Of a DNA stretch of 23,633 nt, positions 1 through 6,244 are shown in pieces. Below the pieces are notes generated by a model. The model was not told the origin of the DNA. It was given only the letters and a program-made list of their open reading frames with translations, and made no database searches. Each line of letters starts with the position of its first letter. Position 1 is the stretch's first letter. The translations under genes and the position numbers were made by a program. The DNA is taken from contig RPFO01000833.1 of NCBI GenBank assembly GCA_009746045.1, positions 2,501 to 26,133 on the forward strand, written 5' to 3'. The stretch comes from Mesostigma viride. Its lineage: Eukaryota; Streptophyta; Mesostigmatophyceae; Mesostigmatales; Mesostigmataceae.

Positions 1-298
1 GATCGTGAGGGATGGGGATCGCATGCGTAGTACGCGAAAGTGCTCCAAGGAGGGGTGTGGGTGCGAAACAGGACCTCATATCAAGTGGTGTAGAGGATGT
101 AGGGATGCCAGATATTGCAGTGAGGAGTGCCAGCGTGCGGACTGGAGTAGGCATAAGGATAGATGCGAACGTCTGAGGCAAGCGAGGGAGGTGCTGGCAG
201 GGGTGAAGTGGGGGGTTAACGTGACGACGATACTGGATAAAACTATGGGGTCTGATGTCGACTTCTCCTTCAACTTCCACGACGGCTCTGCCTCTTAG
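1..298 (+). CDS. MYND-type zinc-finger protein, C-terminal part or last exon
   Basis: The frame is open from the window edge to TAG at 296-298, with an ATG at 23. Counting from that ATG, residues 7 to about 42 carry a cysteine/histidine pattern typical of MYND fingers: an opening Cys cluster, WCRGC, RYCSEECQ, then W..H...C. MYND domains bind two zinc ions and usually mediate protein-protein contacts, often in chromatin regulators. About 50 residues without a recognisable domain follow and end in a Phe/Ser/Asp-rich tail. The true start may lie upstream of the window, and the open frame before the ATG would allow this to be a last exon. The next reading frame begins only about 90 nt after the stop, behind an acceptor-like CAG. 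The MYND call is firm; gene boundaries are not. Confidence 0.75.
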   Translation, partial: IVRDGDRMRSTRKCSKEGCGCETGPHIKWCRGCRDARYCSEECQRADWSRHKDRCERLRQAREVLAGVKWGVNVTTILDKTMGSDVDFSFNFHDGSAS

Positions 299-390
299 AA
301 AAACTTGAAATGTAGAGTAATAACTTGTTTATATGATGTTATTTTTTAATGTTTAATGTTTATAACGTATCATTTTCCTCCTACGCGCAG

Positions 391-594
391 GAAATGGTGG
401 AGGTTAAGGAGAGTTTGGCCAAAAGGCAAAGGACCGACACACTTCGACATAATGGAAGGAGTCTTCCATTGTACATCAAAAAAATAGTCGAGGATTACTG
501 GCTCGCTTCCGACTCGACTCCTCGTCCGAGTCCGGTGATACCGGACAGTGTCAAAGTCTGGAAGGTTTCAGCACATCAATCGCACATTGAATAG
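391..594 (+). CDS. Short unknown basic reading frame behind a splice acceptor
   Basis: The frame runs from just after a CAG at 388-390 (codons GAA ATG GTG...) to TAG at 592-594, about 67 residues. It is Lys/Arg-rich (around EMVEVKESLAKRQRTD, a possible nuclear-localisation-like patch), with a Ser/Pro-rich middle. No domain is recognised. It could be an internal exon joined in phase 0 to an upstream exon, or a tiny separate gene. A possible but weak donor AAG|GTTTCA lies in phase 0 at 564/565. A copy of the hairpin element (628-648) and an AATAAA at about 675 follow the stop. Coding status is inferred from the open frame and the acceptor only. Confidence 0.4.
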   Translation, partial: EMVEVKESLAKRQRTDTLRHNGRSLPLYIKKIVEDYWLASDSTPRPSPVIPDSVKVWKVSAHQSHIE

Positions 595-627
595 ATAATG
601 TTTTATCGCCATATTGCTGTTCGACAA

Positions 628-648
628 GTTGCGCCTTGGGGCGTTTCT
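628..648 (+). repeat. Hairpin element copy 1 (between reading frames)
   Basis: This 21-nt element reads GTT, arm GCGCC, loop TTGG, arm GGCGT, tail TTCT. The arms pair over five positions (one G-U). It lies 34 nt after the stop at 594 and about 110 nt before the acceptor-like CAG|ATG at 758/759. It is the same family as the copies at 1631, 1771, 2681, 2794, 3978, 4611, 4762, 4914, 17004, 17073, 17140 and the array at 19175-19476. Confidence 0.75.
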
Positions 649-758
649 TTGCGCCAAATTTAAACCTTCGTATTAATAAACAAGTACAATAAAAAAATTT
701 CAAAACGTTTTTTGAATTTTATTTTCCGGGGCCGGTATGTTATCGTAACTTGTCGCAG

Positions 759-1625
759 ATGTCCGGTTCGACGGAAGATTCGTCCGATTCGTCTAGTCAC
801 CTCCTGATGGAGGATTGGCAACGACTTCAACAACACCAAGCGGTTGCCACTGTCATTCAGAGTGTTGCTCGCTCAATAGGGGCGCCGCGCAAGTGTGATG
901 TGTCCACTTGCAAGAAAACCGCTCTCGGATTTGACTTGTATTGCCGAAAGCACGAAGAACATTCTCGTCACATCGAAAATGCCCTCAGTCGCGGACTTGG
1001 AATGGCGGGCGCCCTCGGACCTGGATTGGCGGGGGGGGCCCTGCGACTTCGCCTGGACATGACTGTCGGAGAGGTCGTGGGTGTAAATTTTGATTTCACC
1101 AGGGGAGACGAGTACTTCCTTGAAGATTGGATAGTCAAAGACTCCGCGACAGGTGCGGACTTGGCAAAGGGAGGCTACGTTGCCGGCGCCCAAGAAAATG
1201 GTTGGAGTAGCTTGAGATGCTTTTTGATGACGACACCTTTTGCCGACTCGCGTGACACGGATGTAAGCGAACTTTATCGGCGTATGTGTTTTGCACTCGC
1301 CGACATTCCGCTGATAACTCAACGAGAGTTCGATTTTCGCGTGGAAACAAAAGCCAAAGCGATTGTATCCGGCGTGAAGGCGATTGTGGAGGAGGAGCAG
1401 GATTCTCTGTGTGCAGAGTATTTGGAGAGAGTGGCCCCGATGAAGACGAGGAGGTCCGAAATCTATCCTGACACCGGCAACAAGGAGGCAAAGTTGGTGG
1501 CCGCCAAAGAAGAGATGTTCGCTCGTGTCGATGAAATGGCGGCGAAAGAGGTTCCGAGAGTTCGCTCGATCGGTTGTTGCAAAACCTGCAGAGAGTGGAA
1601 CGAGTCGCGGGACAGTCTATATTGA
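759..1625 (+). CDS. Unknown protein with C-x4-C-x10-C-x2-H motif, module A
   Basis: The ATG at 759 follows directly after CAG (756-758), and the frame stops with TGA at 1623-1625, giving 288 residues. The N-terminus is Ser/Asp-rich. Residues 46-65 hold a zinc-binding-like motif: C46, C51, C62 and H65, with KKTALGFDLY between the second and third Cys. Short C-x4-C-x(n)-C-x2-H motifs of this look occur in the finger repeats of some WRKY19-like proteins, but the resemblance is by pattern only. A Gly/Ala/Leu stretch follows, then a globular-looking middle, and a CC..C cluster (CCKTC) close to the end. The next frame (1906-2640) has the same motif spacing, so the two look like tandem paralogues or repeated exons. 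I see no strong donor before the stop. Function unknown. Confidence 0.6.
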   Translation: MSGSTEDSSDSSSHLLMEDWQRLQQHQAVATVIQSVARSIGAPRKCDVSTCKKTALGFDLYCRKHEEHSRHIENALSRGLGMAGALGPGLAGGALRLRLDMTVGEVVGVNFDFTRGDEYFLEDWIVKDSATGADLAKGGYVAGAQENGWSSLRCFLMTTPFADSRDTDVSELYRRMCFALADIPLITQREFDFRVETKAKAIVSGVKAIVEEEQDSLCAEYLERVAPMKTRRSEIYPDTGNKEAKLVAAKEEMFARVDEMAAKEVPRVRSIGCCKTCREWNESRDSLY

Positions 1626-1630
1626 TATGA

Positions 1631-1791
1631 GTTGCGCCCGCCGGCGTTTCTCTGGTCTTGAATGCCCCCCCTCTACATACACATTATATTGTCTGGACAT
1701 TCGTATGTAGTGACAATCGTAGTCGATGTGATTGCCATTCGTTTGTACGTAGAAAGTGGTTGTTGAGGAAGTTGCGCCCCAGGGCGTTTCT
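1631..1791 (+). repeat. Hairpin element copies 2 and 3 (1631-1651 and 1771-1791)
   Basis: Copy 2 has arm GCGCC, loop CGCC, arm GGCGT; copy 3 has arm GCGCC, loop CCAG, arm GGCGT. Both start with GTT and end in TTCT, and both stems pair completely (one G-U). Copy 2 starts 6 nt after the stop at 1625. The surrounding 280-nt gap (1626-1905) holds no other gene signal beyond an AATAAA at about 1842 and the acceptor-like CAG at 1903-1905. Confidence 0.75.
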
Positions 1792-1905
1792 TTGTTGCAT
1801 TTTCTTCAAATTTTAGCTCGCATAAATAGATGAAGATGACTTAATAAATGCCAGTTTTTTTTAATAATATAAACTACTCGCGGCCGGTATGTTCTGGTTT
1901 CGCAG

Positions 1906-2640
1906 ATGTCCAGTCTGACGGTCGACATAAGGGGACGTCCATATCAGGACGCTGTTTTCCGGATTTTTGAGAAGGATCCCGAAAAGAAGTGCCGGGATAG
2001 GAAATGTAAAAAGCTGTCAATTACCGACATGGGTCTGTGTGGGGAACACATCGTAGCTTTTGGAAAGGACATGATTTCCCGTCATTTGCAACAATACGTT
2101 GACAACAATTGTGTGGGAGGGGCGCAGATGGACGTCCTTCTTGAGGATGGAGTGGACGGAGCCAAAAGGGCTGTAATTCGGCTGTCGGAAATGGATGATG
2201 ACAAAGAGGACGTGAACATTCGCCTTAAGAGGCACGACGATAACACGGCCGATTGTGTGTTTGGGTCTCGAGGAGTGGCGGATGAGAGGCAGGTCTTCCA
2301 TGATGCCGCGGAGAAGGTGGTGGAATGGATGATGGGTTGGTCAAATCTTGACGTTCGCATATTCAACCGTCTGACGTCTGATTTCCTTCTCCGGGGAAGT
2401 TTCAAGATGGTTGACCGTGCAAGGCAGTCCAGGAACCAGGTATCCGTTTCCATGGCCAGTCCGATCGCACGCATGATTGAGGAGGGCCCTCTTCCGCGCA
2501 ACCTTGCCTCGAGATTTCGAAAATACCGTGAAGGGCTCGACCGAAAATCAGCAGCGATTTCCCATTCGCGAACCACTTATGGGTCGACGGAGGTGGTAAC
2601 GGAATTTTTTTGCATTTCCTTGCCAAATGATTCTTTATGA
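1906..2640 (+). CDS. Unknown protein with C-x4-C-x10-C-x2-H motif, module B
   Basis: The ATG at 1906 again follows directly after CAG (1903-1905), and the frame ends with TGA at 2638-2640, 244 residues. C29, C34, C45 and H48 form the same C-x4-C-x10-C-x2-H pattern as in module A, with KK after the second Cys in both. The rest is Arg/Asp-rich and mixed alpha/beta in look, with no recognised domain. The bases before the acceptors of both modules also match (GGCCGGTATGTT followed shortly by CGCAG, then ATGTCC), which supports duplication. A phase-0 donor candidate GTG|GTAACG lies at 2595/2596; if used, this would be an internal exon joined to 2863 instead of a separate gene. Function unknown. 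Confidence 0.6.
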   Translation: MSSLTVDIRGRPYQDAVFRIFEKDPEKKCRDRKCKKLSITDMGLCGEHIVAFGKDMISRHLQQYVDNNCVGGAQMDVLLEDGVDGAKRAVIRLSEMDDDKEDVNIRLKRHDDNTADCVFGSRGVADERQVFHDAAEKVVEWMMGWSNLDVRIFNRLTSDFLLRGSFKMVDRARQSRNQVSVSMASPIARMIEEGPLPRNLASRFRKYREGLDRKSAAISHSRTTYGSTEVVTEFFCISLPNDSL

Positions 2641-2680
2641 GGGACATAGAGTTGTTTGTATAGAGAGTGAATTGACGAAA

Positions 2681-2814
2681 GTTGCGACGGCGGTCGCATC
2701 TTTTAGTGCGTCGTTCTCTTGTTATGAATCTCTGTTCATTCTGAATTATAACGTTGTTTGTACCTTGACATAATGATGCATTTTTTGTATTGAGTTGCGA
2801 CGTGGGGCGCATCT
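2681..2814 (+). repeat. Hairpin element copies 4 and 5 (2681-2701 and 2794-2814)
   Basis: Copy 4 has arm GCGAC, loop GGCG, arm GTCGC: a perfect Watson-Crick stem in which the usual A.G mismatch is replaced by an A-T pair and the closing G-U by G-C. Copy 5 has arm GCGAC, loop GTGG, arm GGCGC. Both end in ATCT, which lets T3 pair with A18 as well. They lie in the gap 2641-2862 before the acceptor at 2861-2862. Confidence 0.75.
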
Positions 2815-2862
2815 TCCTGCTGACTCGTATGTTTTTTCCAATTTTTTTGTTTTGTGTTGCAG

Positions 2863-3536
2863 ATGGAAAAGGGCGGCCCTACATCGCAGGTGGTCGGCGA
2901 CTCTCCCCCTAGGGGGGAAGGGTCAGAAGGGCAACCAGTTCAGGCCCAAGGCGCCTCCTCACAACAGCCTCCTCACAAGCGTGCAAGGGAGGGCACGCCG
3001 CCCCCAATGGTGGAATCTGGTGTCAGCTTTGCCGCGGTCACTGGGAAGGATGAGTACCACGGTGGTCTTGAGATGGTGGACGATCCGGTTAAGCGGATTC
3101 AGATTGAGCGGTTTGAGCGACTCGCGAATGGCACTCGTGAACAGCAATTCGCGCTGTACCAAGACATCCTTAATGACAAACCTGAAGTCGCCAAGGTGCC
3201 TTATCTCTCCAAAAACACATTCATGCCTCGTTTCGAAACCCTGCTCCAGCAGGAGCTAAGGTTGCGTCGGTTGGCTCAGAATGCGCCAGAGACAGTAGCC
3301 GCCGCGCCCTCCCATGCCGCGCCTGCCGCAGTAGCCCAAAAGAGGGGGGAGAGTGTGCACGAGTCGGCCGCAGTGCCCTCAACCGCAAGGGATCCCCCGC
3401 GACTTCCAAGCCGGTCGCGACGGGCGATATGCCCCCGCCGCGGCCAAGGGGAAGGGGGAAGGGGGTCGATGGAGGGGAAGTCCTCGATGTTTTCGATATG
3501 ACGCTGGGCAATTTGGAAGGTGGCGGGCCGATCTTC
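2863..3536 (+). CDS. Large unknown gene, first traceable exon
   Basis: ATG at 2863 follows the acceptor AG at 2861-2862 behind a T-rich stretch. The exon ends at the donor TTC|GTAAGT (3537). The first part is Pro/Gly/Gln-rich and disordered-looking, then a charged helical segment (DDPVKRIQIERFERLANG...) and an Ala-rich stretch. The reading frame must shift once: the 5' part is open until TGA at 3499, but the frame that reaches the donor in phase is the one containing VDGGEVLDVFDMTLGN. The G6 run at 3344-3349 is the likeliest break; the low-complexity sequence does not fix it exactly. Either this ATG is the start codon or it is an internal Met after a phase-0 intron. No domain recognised. Confidence 0.55.
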
Positions 3537-3657
3537 GTAAGTCTCCGCCCATTTAATTGATGTCGTGAAATACAATACGCATTTTTTTGCAATATTCGCC
3601 AGACATGTCATTTCCGACAACTAAGCGGATTTTTACTTTCCGTTGAAATGTTCGCAG

Positions 3658-3714
3658 GGCCGGCAAGAGGATGTTGGTGCAAGAGAAGCCCGCTCAATGG
3701 CGGGAAGCACCCAG
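3658..3714 (+). CDS. Large unknown gene, small exon 2
   Basis: This is a 57-nt exon between acceptor TTCGCAG (ends 3657) and donor CAG|GTACAT (3715), 19 codons, phase 0 on both sides. It encodes a Gln/Arg/Gly-rich linker (starts GRQEDVGAREARS). It is supported only by splice-site fit and unbroken frame to its neighbours. The preceding intron (3537-3657) and following intron (3715-3841) do not contain the hairpin element. Confidence 0.5.
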
Positions 3715-3841
3715 GTACATGAGTGCGTCAGATTCCTCTCCGGTTTACTTGTATTGAAAAGGTTTGCGTGCGTATATCCTTGTTTATTTTTGTAGTACTT
3801 TTTTTCTTGTGAATGGACAATCGCGTTTGCTATTTTTACAG

Positions 3842-3922
3842 GGAAGTCCTGTCGAGCAGCAAGAGGGCGGTGACAGGAGGGGAAGTGGATCTTACGGTGG
3901 TTCCACTGCAGAGGGGGGAAGG
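3842..3922 (+). CDS. Large unknown gene, small exon 3
   Basis: This is an 81-nt exon, 27 codons and phase 0 on both sides, between acceptor TTTTTACAG (ends 3841) and donor AGG|GTAAGT (3923). It encodes a Gly/Ser/Arg-rich linker. Exons 2 and 3 are both symmetrical in phase 0, so skipping either would keep the frame. Confidence 0.5.
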
Positions 3923-3977
3923 GTAAGTTACCGTTGACTTACAAATTGAAAGTTTAGGTTCGTCCTCAATTGACAGA

Positions 3978-3998
3978 GTTACGACGGCCGGCGTTTCT
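3978..3998 (+). repeat. Hairpin element copy 6, in intron 3923-4046
   Basis: It reads GTT, arm ACGAC, loop GGCC, arm GGCGT, tail TTCT. Here the first arm base is A instead of G and pairs with the U/T of the right arm. It lies 55 nt after the donor GTAAGT at 3923 and about 50 nt before the acceptor TTCTTGCAG at 4038-4046. Confidence 0.75.
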
Positions 3999-4046
3999 CT
4001 ACACTTTTCTTACATTAAAAATCTTCCGTTGATAATGTTCTTGCAG

Positions 4047-4553
4047 GAAGCCGGTCGTCAGGGTGGGGCAAATCTCCAGGGAGAGGGGGCTATCGCTGTC
4101 GGTGAGCCTGTGTCAGAGGGCGTGGTTGGAAGCGACGGCGATACTGCGAAAATGAAACGCTTTAAGGAGCAAGCGGATGCTTATAAACTGAGGACGTTGG
4201 CAAAGCGGGTTGTGGCCGAGGTGAGAACGGAAACAGCCCCACCTGAGGTACGGAACCAGATGATGACTCTCCATCAAGTCGCTGAGTTGATCGTGAAGAA
4301 TGCGTGCGCGCCCGATGGAGCCACACAGCCTGAGGAGATCCCGAGCGCCAAGGCCTTGATAAAGTGGATGCAGGAGAACCTGTTCGAGGGCAAAGGGAAG
4401 GAGAGGAAGTGTAAACTGTTGACGGTGACGGAGAAGGACGCCAAGACTCTGATCAAGATGTTGAAGGAACACGATGCCCGCCGGGACAAGTCTCCGAAGA
4501 CCGCGAAGGGGTCGAAGAAAGCGGCTGAAGCAGCAGCGGTTGAGGGGAATGAG
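4047..4553 (+). CDS. Large unknown gene, exon 4
   Basis: This is a 507-nt exon, 169 codons in phase 0, between acceptor CTTGCAG (ends 4046) and the strong donor GAG|GTAAGT (4554). After a Gly-rich start, the segment MKRFKEQADAYKLRTLAKRV and what follows is charged and helical-looking. The end is Lys/Ala-rich (about 25 residues), like a basic nuclear tail or linker. No catalytic motif seen. The last codons of this exon are copied into the following intron together with its donor (see the triplication). Confidence 0.6.
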
Positions 4554-4995
4554 GTAAGTCTACCTCTGTTGTGAGGGGGGCTTTGTTCTTGAGGTCCAGG
4601 TTTCATGTAGGTTGCGACGGCCGGCGTTTCTTAAGTGTGACACTTACTTCCTTTTGACTAACACTTACTTCCTTTCCTGATTTCGCATCGTTGAGGGAAA
4701 TGAGCCAAGTGTACCTCTGTTGTGAGGGGGGCTTTGATCTTGAGGTTTAGGTTTCATCTAGGTTGCGACGGCCGGCGTTTCTCAAGTGTGACATTTACTT
4801 TATTCCTTTTGGTTATGCTTCCCTGATTTTTTCCTATCATTGTTAAGGGGAACGAGGTAAGTGTACCTCTGTTGTGAGGGGGGCTTTGATGTTGAGGTTC
4901 AGGTTTCATGTAGGTTGCGACGGCCGGCGTTTCTCAATCGGCATTTACTTTATTCCTTTTGGTTATGCTTTCCTGATTTTTTCGCATCACTGCAG
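4538..4995 (+). repeat. Intron with a three-fold tandem duplication of about 152 bp, spanning an exon-intron border
   Basis: The last bases of exon 4 plus the donor and about 140 nt of intron occur three times. The parallel donor positions are 4554 (GTAAGT), 4705 (CCAAGT, donor lost) and 4857 (GTAAGT). Each copy repeats the CTCTGTTGTGAGGGGGG block, a TTTCATNTAGGTTGCG block and one hairpin element (4611, 4762, 4914), exactly 57 nt after each donor position. The acceptor TGCAG is at 4991-4995. The spacings between copies are 151 and 152 nt. The whole stretch 4554-4995 is otherwise without coding signal. Confidence 0.85.
4848..4856 (+). other. Possible 9-nt phase-0 microexon inside the duplicated intron
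   Basis: GTTAAG ends at 4847, then GGGAACGAG (Gly-Asn-Glu), then an intact donor GTAAGT from 4857. It is a relic of the copied exon end, with AG before and GT after, and would keep the frame. Whether it is ever spliced in cannot be told from sequence. Confidence 0.2.
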
Positions 4996-5314
4996 TACGT
5001 GCAGGCCGAGAGGGCGACCCAGGCGGCCATCCTGTACTCAATCAGCCTCGACCAGCACGCGCGCAGCTCGGATTTGGAAATAGCGAGTACATGGACTGCT
5101 GCCGTCGACGAATTCCAGAAGGGACTCTCCGAAGCACTTGCGACCTACAAGGGGAAGGCGCTGAAGGGAAAGGGGAAAGGAAAGGAGGTGGAGGTTGCGG
5201 ATGCTCCCGTGTCTCTGCTTGAGAAATGGGAGAAGGCCCCGGTGTCGCAGGATGATGATGACATCCTGGATGTGAACGATGAGATCGCGAAGGGCAAACG
5301 GTTGCGGAAGCAGC
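4996..5314 (+). CDS. Large unknown gene, exon 5, left part (cut by the retrotransposon)
   Basis: The exon starts after acceptor TGCAG (ends 4995) in phase 0 with codons TAC GTG CAG. It encodes a helical, Ala-rich segment, a Lys/Gly basic patch, and an acidic DDDD stretch, and ends inside a Gln codon run where the LTR starts at 5315. In the occupied allele the frame runs on into the LTR and stops at 5446-5448. Its natural continuation is at 16128: across the 5-bp target duplication the frame is kept (K-Q-L then A-V-Q-P). No recognised domain. Confidence 0.65.
5310..5314 (+). repeat. Target-site duplication GCAGC, left copy
   Basis: Five bases directly left of the left LTR are identical to the five bases directly right of the right LTR (16123-16127). 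Five-bp duplications are usual for Ty3/gypsy integrases. Confidence 0.9.
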
Positions 5315-5887
5315 TGTTACGCCGCGGATATCTACCTCCACCTCTACCTCTAATGGGCCTGATACTACCTAAACTGGTCAGGCCTCCTCTACTTAACCCT
5401 CTGGCGAAAGACGAACGTGACGGAGCTGATCTCAATGCATTAACGTAAGTGTTGCTATAATACGCCATACAACCATTTACCAAAACCCGTTTACTCCAGG
5501 AATAGAGGAAGGAAACACAACTACACTGCCGTGACCCAAGCCTAAATGTGTCAATTCACTTAACACACGCCGAGTACACACACAAGGGGTAGAACGCGCA
5601 TAAATGGTCACCAACGGTCCAACACGCTCGGGCCGACATGGCCCTCGCCTACAGGTGCACGCTGGTCCACTAAATCTACTGATGCACGCTGGTCCACTAC
5701 ATTCTACCCCAGGATCAGGACCACTAGTAAAGTACGCGGCGCGGCGCCCAACGGCACCCAATGTACCACAGTACTGTTACGAGGACAATAATGTCCCGGT
5801 AGGAGCCTAAACGTAAACCTAGGGACAACCGAGGCAAAGGACCTAATTTACGTCCGTAACTACAACGAATTGTTACGCGACGTAACA
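5315..5887 (-). repeat. 3' LTR (left copy)
   Basis: 573 bp, identical to 15551-16122 except for one extra C. Its ends are TGTTACG...CGTAACA. The element's 5' LTR end contains a perfect palindromic hairpin TGTTACGTCGCGTAACA (plus strand 5871-5887). It holds an internal direct repeat of about 17 bp (TGCACGCTGGTCCACTA, twice, about 5655-5697). Confidence 0.95.
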
Positions 5888-5900
5888 CCTCCCCCCCCAC
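5888..5900 (-). promoter_or_regulatory. Polypurine tract for plus-strand priming
   Basis: On the minus strand GTGGGGGGGGAGG ends directly at the first base of the 3' LTR (TGTTACG). Its position and purine content are as expected for a PPT. Confidence 0.8.
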
Positions 5901-6244
5901 AAAGGTAGGGAGCCCTCTCCCTACGCACAGGGAGGAAACGAAGGGGTAGGAAAAACCTAATGCACCCAGCACACACCAACACAATCGATAGACCATCCCA
6001 GATACAAAGCACCAATAGTTCACACGGTCTCCACCACCACGCCGGGTGGTGTAGGGTTAGCCAGCACCAAGCCTGGTGGTAGGTTCCCCTAACTGCCTGG
6101 AACGGAGTCCTGGCCGGGGGGGACGGCACTGGGCAGGACACACAGAGTAAACACATCAGCGCCAAGGACCAAGAACAGCCAACCAACTGGCCAGAATATG
6201 AGGGCGACTCTACATACCGGAGGGACAACACCCTCAGGTCGGGC
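5901..6244 (-). other. Retrotransposon 3' untranslated stretch
   Basis: This lies between the stop of the extra ORF and the polypurine tract. Apart from a few short inverted repeats around CCACCACCACGCCGGGTGGT (6040-6060), I see no gene or known signal. Confidence 0.5.

Noticed and set aside
729-758. Very short introns (19-36 nt) from GTATGTT to CAG before 759, 1906 and 2863
   Set aside because: Lengths are far below the other introns here (121 nt and more); the motif may be a branch-region or duplication trace.
4611-4934. CRISPR-like array from the regularly spaced GC-rich element
   Set aside because: Spacers are not unique but copied themselves, the setting is a eukaryotic intron, and no cas gene is present.
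5042-5341. Minus-strand open frames opposite exon 5
   Set aside because: They are antisense shadows of GC-rich coding sequence with low-complexity translation; the plus-strand frame has splice-site support.
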